Assembly (NCBI GenBank): GCA_002189035.1
Contig: CM007989.1
Location: forward strand, 4,154,001-4,218,000
Direction: 5' to 3'
Source: Utricularia gibba
Lineage: Eukaryota; Streptophyta; Magnoliopsida; Lamiales; Lentibulariaceae
Length of the DNA: 64,000 bases
Part shown: piece after piece, positions 33,206 to 44,647 of the stretch
How positions within the stretch are numbered: the stretch's first letter is position 1
Layout: the number at the start of each line of letters is the position of its first letter
Program-made: the position numbers and the translations under genes
Notes under the pieces: generated by a model
The model's input: the letters and a program-made list of their open reading frames with translations, nothing else
Database searches by the model: none
What the model was told of the DNA's origin: nothing

Positions 33206-34072
33206 CTATATACCCAATTCGGATTTCAGTCGTGCGAGTGCAGCTTCAATGTCATCTATGCTGGAGTCCTCCTCACTTGTCTCTGGTGTTGTTCCCTTGT
33301 TCACAGTATCAGATTCTCTCTCAGCATCTGAAATGTTGAGTTCTTTCTCCAAGAACTCAACGAACTCCTCTCCGATCTCCTGCAGAATGGAGAAACAGTA
33401 TTCATCATTTAGGAGTGAACATGAAGCTCAAGTGCTTTCTGCATTTGCAGCAGCAACTCACCGCCAGCTCTTGCCACAAACTCTTGGGTTTTTCTTGTTT
33501 TGTTGCTTCCCAGTTGCGAAATTCTTCCTGAATATCTCTCAGGAAGTCCCCTGGAGGTGAAAATGAGTAAGCCTCAGCTCAGCATCTCCTTTTATGTACA
33601 GTATACTGAAAAGAAGCAGTAGCAGCAACACTACCAAAACCATAGAATTCATCCTGGGCTTGGCTTGGCGCAGCCCCTGTTTGATACTGTGAACTAGAAA
33701 ACCCAGATCTGTGATTCCCCGATTTACGATTCAGGATCGTGTTATAAGCATGCTTTATCCTTGTGAATTTCTCCTGTGCATCAGCCTACGCAGATCCTCA
33801 ATCAATCGACTCAGCTCATATGAAGAAAACAGAAGAAAGAAACAACGGAAAGGTACCTCCTTATTCACATCAGGATGGTACTTGAGAGCAAGTCTACGAT
33901 AAGCTTTCTTGACATCATCGATTGAAGCTGTGGTGGGAACGCCCAATACCTGGTACGGAGATGGAGAATCCGATTTTTCCCGCGCACTGGCTCGTACGGA
34001 GAAGTTTACAGCAGGCTTTGTTCTCATCCACATCGGAGAAACCATAGCAGGGCGACGGAGGACGGGGGGCAT
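33206..34072 (-). CDS. J-domain (DnaJ-like) protein, probably plastid-targeted
   Basis: Four exons on the minus strand: 33857-34072, 33635-33785, 33462-33550 and 33206-33379, giving 209 residues with consistent phases. The first about 37 residues are rich in Arg, Ser and Ala with few acidic residues, as in a chloroplast transit peptide. The J domain follows: [20 protein letters not shown], then [14 protein letters not shown] with the HPD motif that stimulates Hsp70 ATPase, and [16 protein letters not shown] after the first intron. The C-terminal half is acidic and has no zinc fingers or client-binding domain, so it is a type III (class C) J protein. It starts 344 bp from the divergent PREY gene. 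Confidence 0.87.
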
Positions 34073-34416
34073 ATGAAGTGGAGGAAATTACTTCTTACGG
34101 ACGCGAACGAGGTTATCGTTGGCGACGAAATCGATGGTGCGTTCAATAAGACATGGAATCGATCCATATACAAAACCGAAACGGCGGATTCCGGTGAGCT
34201 TGCAGAAATTGGGGCCGCGCCGGAATCTGGTCGGTTGCCCTGCCATTATTTTAGATATTAAAAACATTTTAAGAAAAACATTTTTAATGAAGTTTTATAC
34301 TCATTAATTTAAATAATTAAAATCAGAAAGAAAATACTAGCTCCTTTGGCTATCATTATCCTTTGCCCTAAATCCCCAAATTCTCTTCCTCGGCTGCAGA
34401 AACCGATAAACGGAAA

Positions 34417-34677
34417 ATGGTGCGAGGATCGAGGACACTGTTGAGATGCGACGGCGGCAGGATAAGCGCCGATCTGCTGAAGATCCTCGTTTGTCCGCTT
34501 TCCAAACAGCCCCTGCGGCTCTGCCTGAAGACGAATTCGCTAATAAGCGACTCCATCGGTGTCTCTTACCCCATTGTCGACGGGATCCCCCAGCTCGTCC
34601 CCTCGGACGGCAAAGTCCTCTCCGACGATGACGCTCCAGATTCTGCTGTAAGAGTGACCCCCAGTTCTGAAAATTAG
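34417..34677 (+). CDS. PREY-like / Trm112-like small protein (UPF0434), probably mitochondrial
   Basis: A single-exon 86-residue protein. The core is SADLLKILVCPLSKQPLRLC followed by NSLISDSIGVSYPIVDGIPQ and LVPSDGK, the fold of the Trm112p/YcaR (UPF0434) family as found in PREY. In animals PREY helps stabilise methyltransferases of coenzyme Q and complex I assembly in mitochondria; this role in plants is inferred. The N-terminus (MVRGSRTLLRCDGGR) is basic and could be a short mitochondrial signal. One of the usual zinc cysteines (CP at LVCP) is kept, but the second pair is not, as is common in this family. Confidence 0.88.
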   Translation: MVRGSRTLLRCDGGRISADLLKILVCPLSKQPLRLCLKTNSLISDSIGVSYPIVDGIPQLVPSDGKVLSDDDAPDSAVRVTPSSEN

Positions 34678-36008
34678 GTATTGGGGCTGCCATGGTACTG
34701 GAGTTGCTTTTCTTGTCCAATGAAACAACTTGGCATTGTAGCTTCATCATTGTGCCTATTCATTCTTCACTGAACTTGAATAGAATAGTTGGCTGTGGCC
34801 ATGTTTCACATTGAAAAAGTTCCTGGTTGCCAAATGCATAAACATCATCCTGGAAATCCATGTTTGCAGCTGCTGTGTTTGATGCTGGAGCTAAGTGTTT
34901 GATGCTGGAGCTCTCAATCTTTCAGTTTCATAGGTTGGGAGCTTGATGTGAATCAGTCTCTTGGTTCAGAGTCCACGCTGTGTGCCTTGATAGTTACATC
35001 TGCCTCTTGATATGGCGTTTATCCCACCGATAGCATGTCTGAAATTTGCTTGCTTCAAACCGCAAAAGCACCAAGAAGCAGCAAGAAAGAAGCTTGGATT
35101 AGCTCACACCGGTACCTCAGCCAAAAAAGGAGACCCCTCGATGAATCCCATTTCCCTCAAGGGGGCTGGAAAATCTTCCAAACATTAATGGTGATAATGG
35201 TTTCTATTTCTAAAAATTATGAATAATTTTTGTTTAAAAAAGGAATATAAATATAAAAAACTGTAATTCAACTTCTATTTTACTAAATTATTCTTTGAAA
35301 ATTAATCTTTGTAAAATAAAATATAACGTAAAGTATTTTTCTATTTAGTTACATTTATTCCCGCATCCCTAAACTATGAAAGGCGTCACTCTCTTGATGA
35401 GAATCTTATAATATACTTATAATTTGCAAAATATTCTTTCTTTCAATTAAAGAATTTTTATATTTTTTTAAATAAATTTACCAAAATTAGTAATATTTTA
35501 TGTACATTTACTAAAATCTATCAATAAATATAGTTTTAATTATAGTTATATACCAGTTATTTATTTAAATATAAATAATTTAAATAGATATATCTTGTTG
35601 AATAACATCCCTATACTCCACAATAACCATCTCTTCTGGGAGAAGTTGTTTATGCGAAAAAGGGTGAATCTTGAGGTTCTTTATTTAAGGAAGGTGGCGT
35701 CTGTAGGAAATGTAGGAGAAGCCAGATGTGGTGATGCCAACAGTTGCTGCTGAGTAAATGTGAAAGGCCAGAAAACAGCAGCTTCATTCAATTCTGTAGG
35801 TAAGCCCATGCAAAAGGTTGCTTTTTTCTGTGCCATCTCTGGGCTTTAGGATTTCTCTTTATAGTCTCAAGGCCCGGCTGCTCGTCTTTTCCATTTTCTG
35901 CGACTTTCCATTTTAGCCAAATCTATGGGGATCTTCTTAGTTGGCGGTTGCTGGGTCTTGGACGGATAATAGAACAGAGGAAAAAGGAAGGCGAGGAGAA
36001 GGGGAGTG
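34678..36008. other. Intergenic DNA
   Basis: The 3' flank of the PREY gene includes a short direct repeat (GTTTGATGCTGGAGCT twice near 34880-34912), then AT-rich DNA to about 35600. The last 350 bp before the MADS-box ATG are less AT-rich and probably hold its promoter and leader. No gene is supported. Confidence 0.55.
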
Positions 36009-37470
36009 ATGGGTCGAGGGAAGATCGAGATTAAGAAAATCGAGAATGCGAACAGTCGTCAGGTTACTTTCACCAAGCGCCGCGCAGGCTTGTTAAAGAA
36101 GGCTCGTGAACTCGCGATTCTCTGCGACGCTGAAGTTGCTGTTATTATATTTTCCAGCACCGGAAAGATTTTCGATTTTGCTAGTTCGAGGTTTTCTTGC
36201 ATGCCCCCCCCCCCCCCCCCCCCACCCCCTTCTTTTTCTCTTCTTTCCCGTCTCTGCATGTCGTTCTTGCTTTTTGATTCGCTCCAGTCCTCTTTCTTTT
36301 TTATAATTCCTCTGTGGAATCACTAGCTAGGTTTCTGGTTTCATGAGGGTAGCCTTACTCTGCTATCCAGATGCAGTTAATGTGTTGATAAACTCTGTTC
36401 AAAGTTCTAGTCTTTTGTTACTTATATTCTGTTGTTGCCTTCTTTTTATAAATTGAAATTGTGAATGGATCATTGGGTATGACAACTTCTTGAAGGTTTC
36501 ATTGTTGAACCAGTTTCTAAATCCTGGTTGCTCTGATGTAGCGTTCTCTAAAACATTTGCAGCATGGAAAGAACGCTCTCGAGGTACAAGGACCGCGTTT
36601 CCAGTCCTCGTGAAGATAACTCAAGTGAGGTATGTAATCTGTTGTTATTTGCCTCATTGGTTTCCAATGTGGATCTACTGATGCGTTCTGCATCTGTGTT
36701 GTTATATATTGTAAAGCCGAAGAAGCAAACCAGTGAAGAACTCCAGAGCCTAAGAGAGGAAATAGCAAAACTCAAAGCAAGCCACATGTATGGTTTTCTG
36801 TATGATAACCACAAGAATTTCCGTTTGAGTTGAATCGTTTCGATACCTTGCAGGCGATTGTTGGGAAAGGACTTGAGAGATCTGGACTTGAATGAATTGT
36901 CTGATGTTGAACAGAAACTCAACACTGGGCTGATGAGTATAAAGGAGAGAAAGGTTTGGCAGATTTCAGGAATTACCATTTTGAAACTTGTGTGTTTGAT
37001 CATGTTGGTAACATGGATTTCTTTGTGAAGGAGCAATTACTATTACAACAACTTGAGCAGTTTCACGAAAGAGTAAGAAATCTTGGCATCTCCTTCTGAT
37101 GCTTTCTATCTGGTTGATGAGTAGCTAACTGATTCAAACAAAATGTTGCAGGAGAAAAAATGTCAGCTAGAGAACGAAACCTTACGCAGACAGGTAACAA
37201 AAGAAGGCATTTCCCTCAGCCGAGTTAACAATGGAATGAACCAGTAGCTTATCTGGTTGATAATGGCTTAAAGGTAGAGCTGCTGGGAGCTTTGTTACCA
37301 AAGGAATCCTGTGAAACCGGCGGCAGAGGCGAGGAAGACGAGCAGTCTGATACCTCCCTCCACTTGAGGTGCCTGCACACGCAACACTTCTAGCTCTACC
37401 ATCCCTTCGCAGCTCATCATTTTTCTGCTTCTGCAGGCTCTCATACGGACGCGAGGGCGGTGCGGCGTAG
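36009..37470 (+). CDS. MIKC-type MADS-box transcription factor, AGL15/AGL18-like
   Basis: Eight exons: 36009-36190, 36563-36629, 36717-36787, 36854-36953, 37031-37072, 37152-37193, 37274-37368 and 37437-37470; phases agree and give 210 residues. The MADS domain ([20 protein letters not shown], then [20 protein letters not shown]) binds CArG-box DNA. A short I region ([14 protein letters not shown]) and a K-box ([45 protein letters not shown]) follow for dimerisation. The C-terminus [13 protein letters not shown] resembles the SDTSLQLGL ending of AGL15/AGL18 proteins, the basis for clade choice. These proteins act as repressors in flowering time and embryo programmes. The C-terminal region is short. 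Intron 1 contains a long C run near 36205-36223. Confidence 0.88.
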
Positions 37471-37786
37471 CCGTCTGAATTCAACAGCCATACATCACAA
37501 GGCCGCATTTTGATTCAAGGGGTAGTGTTTTGCACATCATTTTGGACAGTGAGTCATGGCTTGAATCTCTGTCTCGTGGATTCCTTTACTAATACTACTG
37601 TGAGTATCAACATCCAGACGCCCAGAGAGCCATTTTCTGTGCCCCAACATACGCCCTGAATAGCAAGGTTATATATAGTAAGCCATTACATGGTTAAAAC
37701 ACAAGGGACATTATAATGCACAGGAAAGTTTGAGGTTATCCCATTTTCACGTACGAGAGGGGAAGCGCAGTGCCCTTTTCTCCCTC
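37471..37786. other. Intergenic DNA between MADS-box and AG-peptide genes
   Basis: About 300 bp forming the 3' flank of the MADS-box gene and the promoter of the next gene. No ORF of note. Confidence 0.5.
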
Positions 37787-37793
37787 TATAAGA
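37787..37793 (+). promoter_or_regulatory. TATA box of the AG-peptide gene
   Basis: TATAAGA lies about 108 bp before the first in-frame ATG (37895). Confidence 0.6.
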
Positions 37794-37894
37794 GGGGCCC
37801 TTGATCTCCTCGATTCACAGGGCAGCAAGCCATCCTCGTCCACAGAGTGCAGGATTCGACGAATAGCATCCATCGTTCACCGGATTTTCCACCC

Positions 37895-38107
37895 ATGGAC
37901 ATGAAGACGGTCGTTTTCGCTGCCGCCGTGGCCACAGCGGCCTCCCTCGCAGCCGCAACGGGCGGTGCCGTGGAGGCGCCTGATGCCGCGTCACCGATCC
38001 CGGTGCAGACCAGCGATGCCTTGCCGTTACTTGGATCCCTCCTCGGAGCCTTCGTTGCTTCCCTGGTCGCCGTGTACATGCCTTGGAACTATGGATCCAG
38101 GACATGA
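37895..38107 (+). CDS. Arabinogalactan peptide, AGP23-like
   Basis: A 70-residue single-exon protein. It begins MDMKTVVFAAAVATAASLAA, a secretory signal peptide, followed by a small Ala/Pro/Ser-rich core (VEAPDAASPIPVQTSD) with proline sites for hydroxylation and arabinogalactan attachment. It ends with the hydrophobic ALPLLGSLLGAFVASLVAVY, which matches the AGP23-type C-terminus (LP-LGSLxGA) and would direct GPI anchoring. AG-peptides are cell-surface proteoglycans; AGP23 types are mostly pollen-expressed in other plants, which cannot be checked here. The frame extends upstream, but the first ATG is 37895. Confidence 0.83.
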   Translation: MDMKTVVFAAAVATAASLAAATGGAVEAPDAASPIPVQTSDALPLLGSLLGAFVASLVAVYMPWNYGSRT

Positions 38108-38736
38108 AGAATCCTAAGTGATGAATAAAATAATACTCGAGTTTGTTTTTAATTGTTTTTCCAATAAAAGTCCATTAAAAAAATTAATATGCATCTAGTA
38201 GACTGCTAAAACTCAATTAAAAAAAATCGAAATTTCGAAGAAAAATGTAAAAAATAATAAATTTATTTTAATTTAAAGCAAAAGTTGAATGTTAAATTTA
38301 AGAATATATAATTTATGAATTATAAATAATTTTAAATTTAAAAGAGTAATATATTTAAATGATATAATAATACAAATATATATGGTTTCTTTATTTAATA
38401 TTTTAAATAATTATATGAAATAGATATTATTTAGGTTTATATTAAAAATTAAGCATTTATGAATTTTTTATCATAAAAAATAAAAAAATATATAATTAAA
38501 AATTTATCATGCTAACAAATATTTTTTAATTAGACCTAAAAATTAAAAAAAAAAATAAATTTATTCCAAAAAATTTTGTTTCAATTCAAAAAAACGAAAT
38601 TTCATCTTAAAATATATCACTTCAAATTGGCTTAGTGGTTCGAATTTATTTAATAATTTATTACAGGAAAAAGGTCCCTGAAACCGGAGAAATACTTCAT
38701 GCCCCCGGAACCCTAGTCGTCGTTGTCATAACGACG
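38108..38736. other. AT-rich intergenic DNA
   Basis: Very AT-rich from about 38150 to 38630. No gene, RNA or transposon ends were seen. The last 100 bp are the leader of the next gene. Confidence 0.6.
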
Positions 38737-39459
38737 ATGTCCTGGAGAATTTTTTCTCGGAAACTTCCCGTTGAATTTCTGCGCCGATCAAATGAAGTTT
38801 TCTTCTCCGCTGCAGGCTCGCCGTCGTTGATCTCGAGGCATCACTCACTCACCGGACCCCTCGCGCGAAGCTACAACAAATTCCCGGAGACCCGTCTTTC
38901 GGGATCCTTTCGATTTTCAGTTTTTACCCCTCATCAAGCAAGGTTTTTGTCAGTATCTGCTCCAAATCAGCCGCATGATAATGAAAAGGCAGGCCTTGAG
39001 CACCCTAGCCAGATTCCAGAATTCAAGCATCAAGAAATCACCGGACCTACGGTGGAGCGAGATCTATCGGCGCTAGCCGATGAAACCAGGCAAGTTCTGG
39101 AGACGCTGATGAAGACTATGTACAGCTTAAGCCATGTTTTTGCTGGTTTGGGGGTGTTGCATCTTGGGTTGGGGGCGTGGGTATCATTCACTTTGCACAA
39201 CTCGCCTCTTCACGAGGTGTCCATACAGAGTTTCGTCGCGGTCGGGCTCCCCCTTTCGATGGCTTTCATGCTACGCAGATCCGTGAAGCCGATGAGTTTC
39301 TTCAGGAAAATGGAGGAGCAGGGGAGGCTGCAGATTTTGACACTCACTCTTCAGGCTGCCAAGACTTTGAACACATTCTTCGTGCGGGTTCGTGGGGTTT
39401 CTTATTTGTGCATTGCTGGTGCCTCTGTTGGTTTGATTCTCGTTGCCATTAACAGATAG
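38737..39459 (+). CDS. Predicted mitochondrial membrane protein of unknown function
   Basis: A single-exon protein of 240 residues starting [20 protein letters not shown]. The first about 75 residues are rich in Arg, Ser and Phe with almost no acidic residues, a typical mitochondrial presequence. An acidic linker (residues about 78-130, with [20 protein letters not shown]) precedes about three hydrophobic segments: [35 protein letters not shown] and [20 protein letters not shown] do not recognise the family beyond a plant-type membrane protein. An in-frame extension to 38635 has an ATG-less start, so 38737 was chosen. It is convergent with the methyltransferase gene; their stops are 509 bp apart. 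Confidence 0.7.
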   Translation: MSWRIFSRKLPVEFLRRSNEVFFSAAGSPSLISRHHSLTGPLARSYNKFPETRLSGSFRFSVFTPHQARFLSVSAPNQPHDNEKAGLEHPSQIPEFKHQEITGPTVERDLSALADETRQVLETLMKTMYSLSHVFAGLGVLHLGLGAWVSFTLHNSPLHEVSIQSFVAVGLPLSMAFMLRRSVKPMSFFRKMEEQGRLQILTLTLQAAKTLNTFFVRVRGVSYLCIAGASVGLILVAINR

Positions 39460-39968
39460 CTGATGATCAATCCTGATTCAGTTTGCCTTCTTCCATGTTA
39501 TCAACTGTAATAAGTCTGAATTGCAACGAACTTTTGTGGGTTCTGTTTCTGCTCTTCAATAGAATGATACTTTTGTTCCATCTCTGGAACTATGTCCCTA
39601 CTGGAAGGGCAATGGATGCAATCCTTTCATGTGATGAAAAGCTCCATCTCCCATCAGAATTGGAACATTTCACATACCCAATGAACCAATGGATCTACTT
39701 GACTCTTGAGGTAATTGCATAAATACATTCTTAGCAGTTCATATGTAAGAGAAAGCAGCATACCCGGAGAACAAAAGACTCTCCTTTCCAAGAAAAGGCA
39801 ACCCTCTGTGCACTGGCACCCAAGTCATTCGCTGATGAATCCAGCTGAATCATTTCACCCATCAGTAAGGAGTTGCCTGTTTGTTGCATATCCTGCCCAT
39901 TGAGAAGTACCATGTCTGGTGTATGATTTGTAAAGATTCATTCATGGCGAGAGAGATAACATGCATGA
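39460..39968. other. Convergent 3' flanks
   Basis: This holds the 3' flanks of the mitochondrial protein gene and the methyltransferase gene. ORFs 39483-39722 and 39715-39903 have no support. Confidence 0.55.
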
Positions 39969-41263
39969 TTATGCAAAGATGTCTTCTGTCACACCGCGGC
40001 CATTCACCCACGGTTCAGGAGCACTACGAAACTGTTGATAGTTAAGCTGCCTCGAAGCTTCATAGACAGCAATCCCGACACTAACCGAGAGATTTAGACA
40101 TCTAACGTAAGTTTCGATCATGGGAATCCGTATGGAGCCTCCACCCAAAGTTTCACTCTTGCAATCAGCAAGAGCCTCCGGTGGTAAACCACATGTTTCT
40201 GAACCGAAGACCAGCCAATCACCAGCCCTGTAAGTAAATTCCTGGAGCAAAAAAAAAGAGAAGATCAAACAGTTGTTAGAGTTAGCTGAATTGAATCCTA
40301 TATATGGACTCACCGAGTGGACGGATGAACCCATCTTTGTAAATGCTAGAAGCCTCTTTTCCCCATCCTGTAATGTCAAGATCAAGAAAGCATCACAACC
40401 TAAGCAAGAGCACCATAACATTCTGATACCACGAGACAATGAAAAACCTGTTTCTTGAAGTAATCTCGGAATTCTGACCATGAGCCATGTACCTTCACTA
40501 CCACATATCTGATGCAACAAGTCAAGTTGCACTACACAAGAAGCCTCCTCAGTAACTTAAAAAGACAAACTTATCAAGAAGGATACGGCCAATAATCAAG
40601 CCCTGCCCGCTTTAACTTTGCATCATCGACCTGAAAGCCCAGTGGCTGCGAAGACAGAACATGAAGCAGCCGCTTACTTTGCGTACTTGGCTGATTGTGA
40701 TGACACGGAAATGCCCAAAATCTCGTTACCTCAACCAAGTGCAATTTGACTGACGATGCAGCACATGTCCGAGCAATGCATCCTGTATTCCCCGGAATCT
40801 GTCGAATCCCCAATTTGCCAATAGTTGAGACACATGAACAATCATGGTTAGCAAACAGCCGCGAAAGACGAAAAGTGAAGTACCTGCGGCGACACGAGGA
40901 CTACTTGGAGCAATTCACCGGTACGGGGACCTTCGTCAATCGCCCACTCGAACCCATTACCATGGGCATTTCTCACCGCTGCATATCGTCAGAAGAAAAT
41001 TCAACTCCCTAAAACAACCGTTGGCAATTACCGACGTCAGAAACTAGGCTATACTGAGTACCCGTACAGCGCAGCGAGGAGAAACTCGCCGATGAGCGTA
41101 TGCAAGCGCGTCGATGCAATGAACGAGGCTCGTTTTCAAATGAGAAGACACCGCAACGGCGGCGGAAGAGCCGCGGCGCCCTTGGGCAGAAGCCCACGAG
41201 GAGGGCGGCGGATGAGGAGACGGCGCTGAGAGATCTCAGGCCCGGTATCTCCATTTTGTTCAT
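39969..41263 (-). CDS. SpoU-family tRNA/rRNA 2'-O-methyltransferase, TrmL-like
   Basis: Seven exons on the minus strand: 41032-41263, 40884-40978, 40730-40798, 40587-40645, 40448-40508, 40314-40367 and 39969-40241, giving 280 residues with consistent phases. The first about 75 residues look like an organelle targeting peptide (basic, Ser/Ala-rich). The SPOUT methyltransferase motifs follow: [14 protein letters not shown] (motif 1), [16 protein letters not shown] (motif 2) and [20 protein letters not shown] (motif 3, the knot that binds SAM). This arrangement fits TrmL, which methylates the wobble-base ribose (position 34) of tRNA-Leu in bacteria; the target in the plant organelle is inferred. 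Alternative ATG at 41254. Confidence 0.88.
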
Positions 41264-41729
41264 AAACTGACAGAAACTAATGGGCCTCCTCCCAGATTTG
41301 TTTTATTTATTCCCAATTATCATACCACTATACCCCTGACCCGACCCGACCCATCTCGGCCTCATCCAGTGGAGGCTCAAGTTCAGGAAGCAGGTTGTCG
41401 TTTCTGAGCACACCTCAGGATGCAACTACAGTGCGGTGGGTGTTTTCAAGGCTACCAAAAGATGCCATTAAACCACCTTGCTTTTCATCCATTGAAATTC
41501 AGAGAGATTCAAAGAAGAAAGCTTTTCTCCATTTATCAGACAAATGAAAAAATATACGGGTAAAAAATAACTATAAAACAAACCTAAGTAGACAGATCAG
41601 TCCATGGAGCTGAGGGAGTGTGCTTCTGTGCTTGCTTTCATCACATCAGACAAGCATCTGCTACCGCAGCACCTACTGAGACAAAACGCCTTGCCCTATT
41701 TCTCACCTGATGACTTACACCTATCTTCT
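41264..41729. other. Intergenic DNA
   Basis: The promoter side of the TrmL-like gene and the 3' flank of the LHP1 gene. Nothing else is supported. Confidence 0.5.
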
Positions 41730-43765
41730 TCATGTGGGGCTGTAACGCAAATGCTTCTCATAGAAATCTATTAGCTGCAACAACAAATGAGTGCCACCAT
41801 TCAACGGTTTTCGGGTTGTTTCGCATGCATCATCATACTACAGTTAAGCACTTACCAAAAGTGGATCGTGTGATTTCAAGAACTTGTTGTCAACTGTGAC
41901 CTTCGTGCCGTCAGACCTGAAGGTATTATTGTTAAACAGTGAAACAGGCGTTTATACTGCAGTTAACTAGAACAAACAAACAAACAAACCAAACATGATG
42001 TGGTTCAAGAAATCAAGATAGTGAGCAAAATGCAGCACTGTCAAGAAGACGGAAAAACATCAGACTACAAAGGTCTGTTGTCTGATGTTTTCATCTGCAA
42101 AAGACAGAATCGCCATAACGTATACTCATTACATGTAACAAGGGAGCCATCACTCATGGAATGCCAGTTTCAGGGATTCACTAAACCTCTTATCAAGGAA
42201 TAATGCTAAAGAGACACTGATGTTAAATGAAACATGGCCAATTTCTAGAGTATTTTCAAAAAAAAAAAGCACGTTCGAGTATATGATAACAAACCTCAAA
42301 GCCTCGAAGGCTACTATAACATCTTGGACGTTATTGGAGATGGACGCTTTGTAGCTGATAGGCTTGATGATTTGGACTATTGTAAATAGGCTTCTAGAGT
42401 CCTCTTGCTTGTTTATACAGGTTCCGGTGAACTCCTGATGTTGAACATCTACAGGAATGGTATCCGTACATTCTGCTCCATTAGCAGTATCATTAGCCGA
42501 ACATGACTTCGAATCCTTTTTGAACCTCTTGACAAAACCAGACTTCCTCCTTTTTGCCCCAGTACAACGTCCTGATGATGCGGAGTCTCCTCCACATGGC
42601 TTCTGAACTCTGTCAGACACGGCATCCCCTAAAACCGGAATAGTTTCATCATTGGTTGGCACCGATGCCATCAGCTCCAGCACCTTTTTTTCTTCACTAT
42701 TCTCAGCTTCTTCCTTGAAGGCATCATCACCAGCACATAAACCACTGACCCCGGCATCGCCACTCTTATTTCCATAGCCTACGCCATTTGTTCCGGGGCA
42801 CGAAGTAGGTTCCTCAGCAATTCTTATCACGTGTGAGGGTGCATCACATCTGGCAGTCCCAGAAGATTGCTGATGAACCTGATGCATTCTTTTCTTCGGT
42901 TGAACTGGAGTTACACTGGCTTTCCGCTTTCTTTTGCGTGTTGAACGGCTTTTTCCAACTTTCAAGCTTCAGTGCAATAAAGCAACAAGAATCCAAAACC
43001 AGAAACAAAAAAAACATGAGTCCAGCTGTTTACAGTCTCATACTGATAAACCATCTTTCGTGATACGAGTAAATGACCACACAAGGAAATTAAGATAAAA
43101 AATAAAAGACCTTTCTTCAAACGCATCAACGACATCGGAACACTGCATAAGGTTCTCCACCGGCTCCCACGTATTCGCAGCCTCCGACCACCCTCGCCTT
43201 TCCATGTGAACAAAGCCATGAAAACCCATATCCGTCTCTCGGAAAAAAAATTAACAACAAAGTGGATGAATCGTAGATCACTCACCATTTAATGAGATAT
43301 TGAACTTGGCCCTGTTTTTCATCATTTGCAGATTCCCCAGATAATGCCCACATCGGATTAATGGTAGATTAAAAGTCGAAAGAAAAGCCTAATAATTGAA
43401 GAGAACTAGAAACGGGGTACGCAACTCCTCACCTTCCGAACGCGCTTCCTTCGAACCGCCTCAATCTCGTAGTACCCATCGGCGAGTTTCACCTTTTCAC
43501 CCTCGGCGGCGTCATCCTCCGCGTTTTCGAGCCGGTCATCATCTGAATCCTCCTCTTCTCCGTCTTCCTCTTCGGCGGCGTCGTCCGGGAGTTCCAATTT
43601 CTCGTCCTGGTCGGCAATTGTCATCCCGAGGGCAGATGAGTCAACGAGGCGAAGTGGGTCGCTGTGCAAAATCGGGTATGCTGAAAGCTGCTGGCAGTCG
43701 TCTTCTGTGCTCCTCTTTTTCCCTCCCTTCATTCTCTTTCCAGATTCGCGCGGAAGAGTCCACAT
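41730..43765 (-). CDS. LHP1: LIKE HETEROCHROMATIN PROTEIN 1 (LHP1/TFL2), chromodomain protein
   Basis: Six exons on the minus strand: 43433-43765, 43286-43311, 43111-43197, 42295-42966, 41856-41916 and 41730-41774, giving 407 residues with consistent phases. The N-terminus is very acidic ([13 protein letters not shown]). The chromodomain spans exons 1-3: [27 protein letters not shown] and [16 protein letters not shown], with the aromatic residues (Y, W, W) that read H3K27me3. A basic, Lys/Arg-rich hinge ([25 protein letters not shown]) follows in exon 4. The chromoshadow domain is at the C-terminus ([45 protein letters not shown]). LHP1 is a Polycomb-associated nuclear repressor. ATG 43765 is used; an in-frame ATG at 43732 (MKGGKKR) could be the true start. 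Confidence 0.93.
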
Positions 43766-44041
43766 CGGCGGTCAAGGCAGCCACACATCTCCGCGGCTGG
43801 AGCTGAGGTTGAGGAGAGAGGTTCGTTTTGAGTCTCCGCTCCAAATTCTCAGGTGATGGGCCCCGCAGAGTCTCGTGTACACTTAAACGACGATGAGGCT
43901 GATTAAGTAAATAAATCAGGCCTCTAGTTCCCTTTATACGTTTTTTATGTAGTGGAGATTCATGATGGGTGGAGCTCCACGATCGTCATCGGGTTGGCCG
44001 GGGTCCAGGCGTCCGCCATTTTGGGTCCTGTGGGAACAGAC

Positions 44042-44639
44042 TAGACCTAGGCATGGGTACGGGTCAACTCGGGTTAGCCGCGAGTCGACCTGTATAGAAT
44101 GGGTACAAGTTATTCGTACTCGTGAAAAACAAATACGAGTTAAAGTCGTTGGTTTTCAATTCGACGAGTTATTCGGATAACTCGTGAAAAAATGAATGAT
44201 TTATACTCCATATTATTCATTTATTAATTTAGTTTTTTATATATTTTTTATTTAATATTAATAATTTGATACTAATTAATTTTACTTATATTATATAATG
44301 CTAGTCTTAAATATCATAAAAAATGAAGAAAAACTTTATTATATTTTTTGAAATTGAATATTTAATGATTAAATAGATCATATACAAATAAAAACATTAA
44401 TATATAACAAAACAGTAACTGAAAAATAGAATAATTATTTAAAAAAATAAGATAAAATGCGAGTTGAAGAGTCCATACTCGAGGCAACTCGACGAGTCGA
44501 TGGGTAACGAGTTAACTCGAGTACGATACGAGTTGGGGATCAAAACCCATCAACTCGTCGACTCGTGAACTCGTAATAGAGCCATGACTCGACGAGTTTG
44601 ACTCATTATTCGGCAAGTCGCGATCCATGCCCAGGTCTA
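44042..44639. mobile_element. hAT-type MITE (598 bp)
   Basis: The element begins TAGACCTAGGCATGG and ends with the near reverse complement CCATGCCCAGGTCTA. It is flanked by the perfect 8-bp duplication GAACAGAC (44034-44041 and 44640-44647). The inner part has further inverted repeats of ACTCGTCGACTCGTG type and an AT-rich centre without an ORF. It is a non-autonomous hAT derivative. Confidence 0.9.
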
Positions 44640-44647
44640 GAACAGAC

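Noticed and set aside
33755-33856. C-terminal part of the J-protein's first ORF ([15 protein letters not shown]...)
   Set aside because: It is intron read-through; a GT at 33856 and an AG at 33786 join the J domain to its normal helix IV.
34073-34307. Small ORFs between the J-protein and PREY genes
   Set aside because: They are antisense to the leader of the J-protein gene and have no family features.
37847-37894. N-terminal extension of the AG-peptide
   Set aside because: It starts at GTG; the ATG at 37895 puts the signal peptide at the N-terminus.
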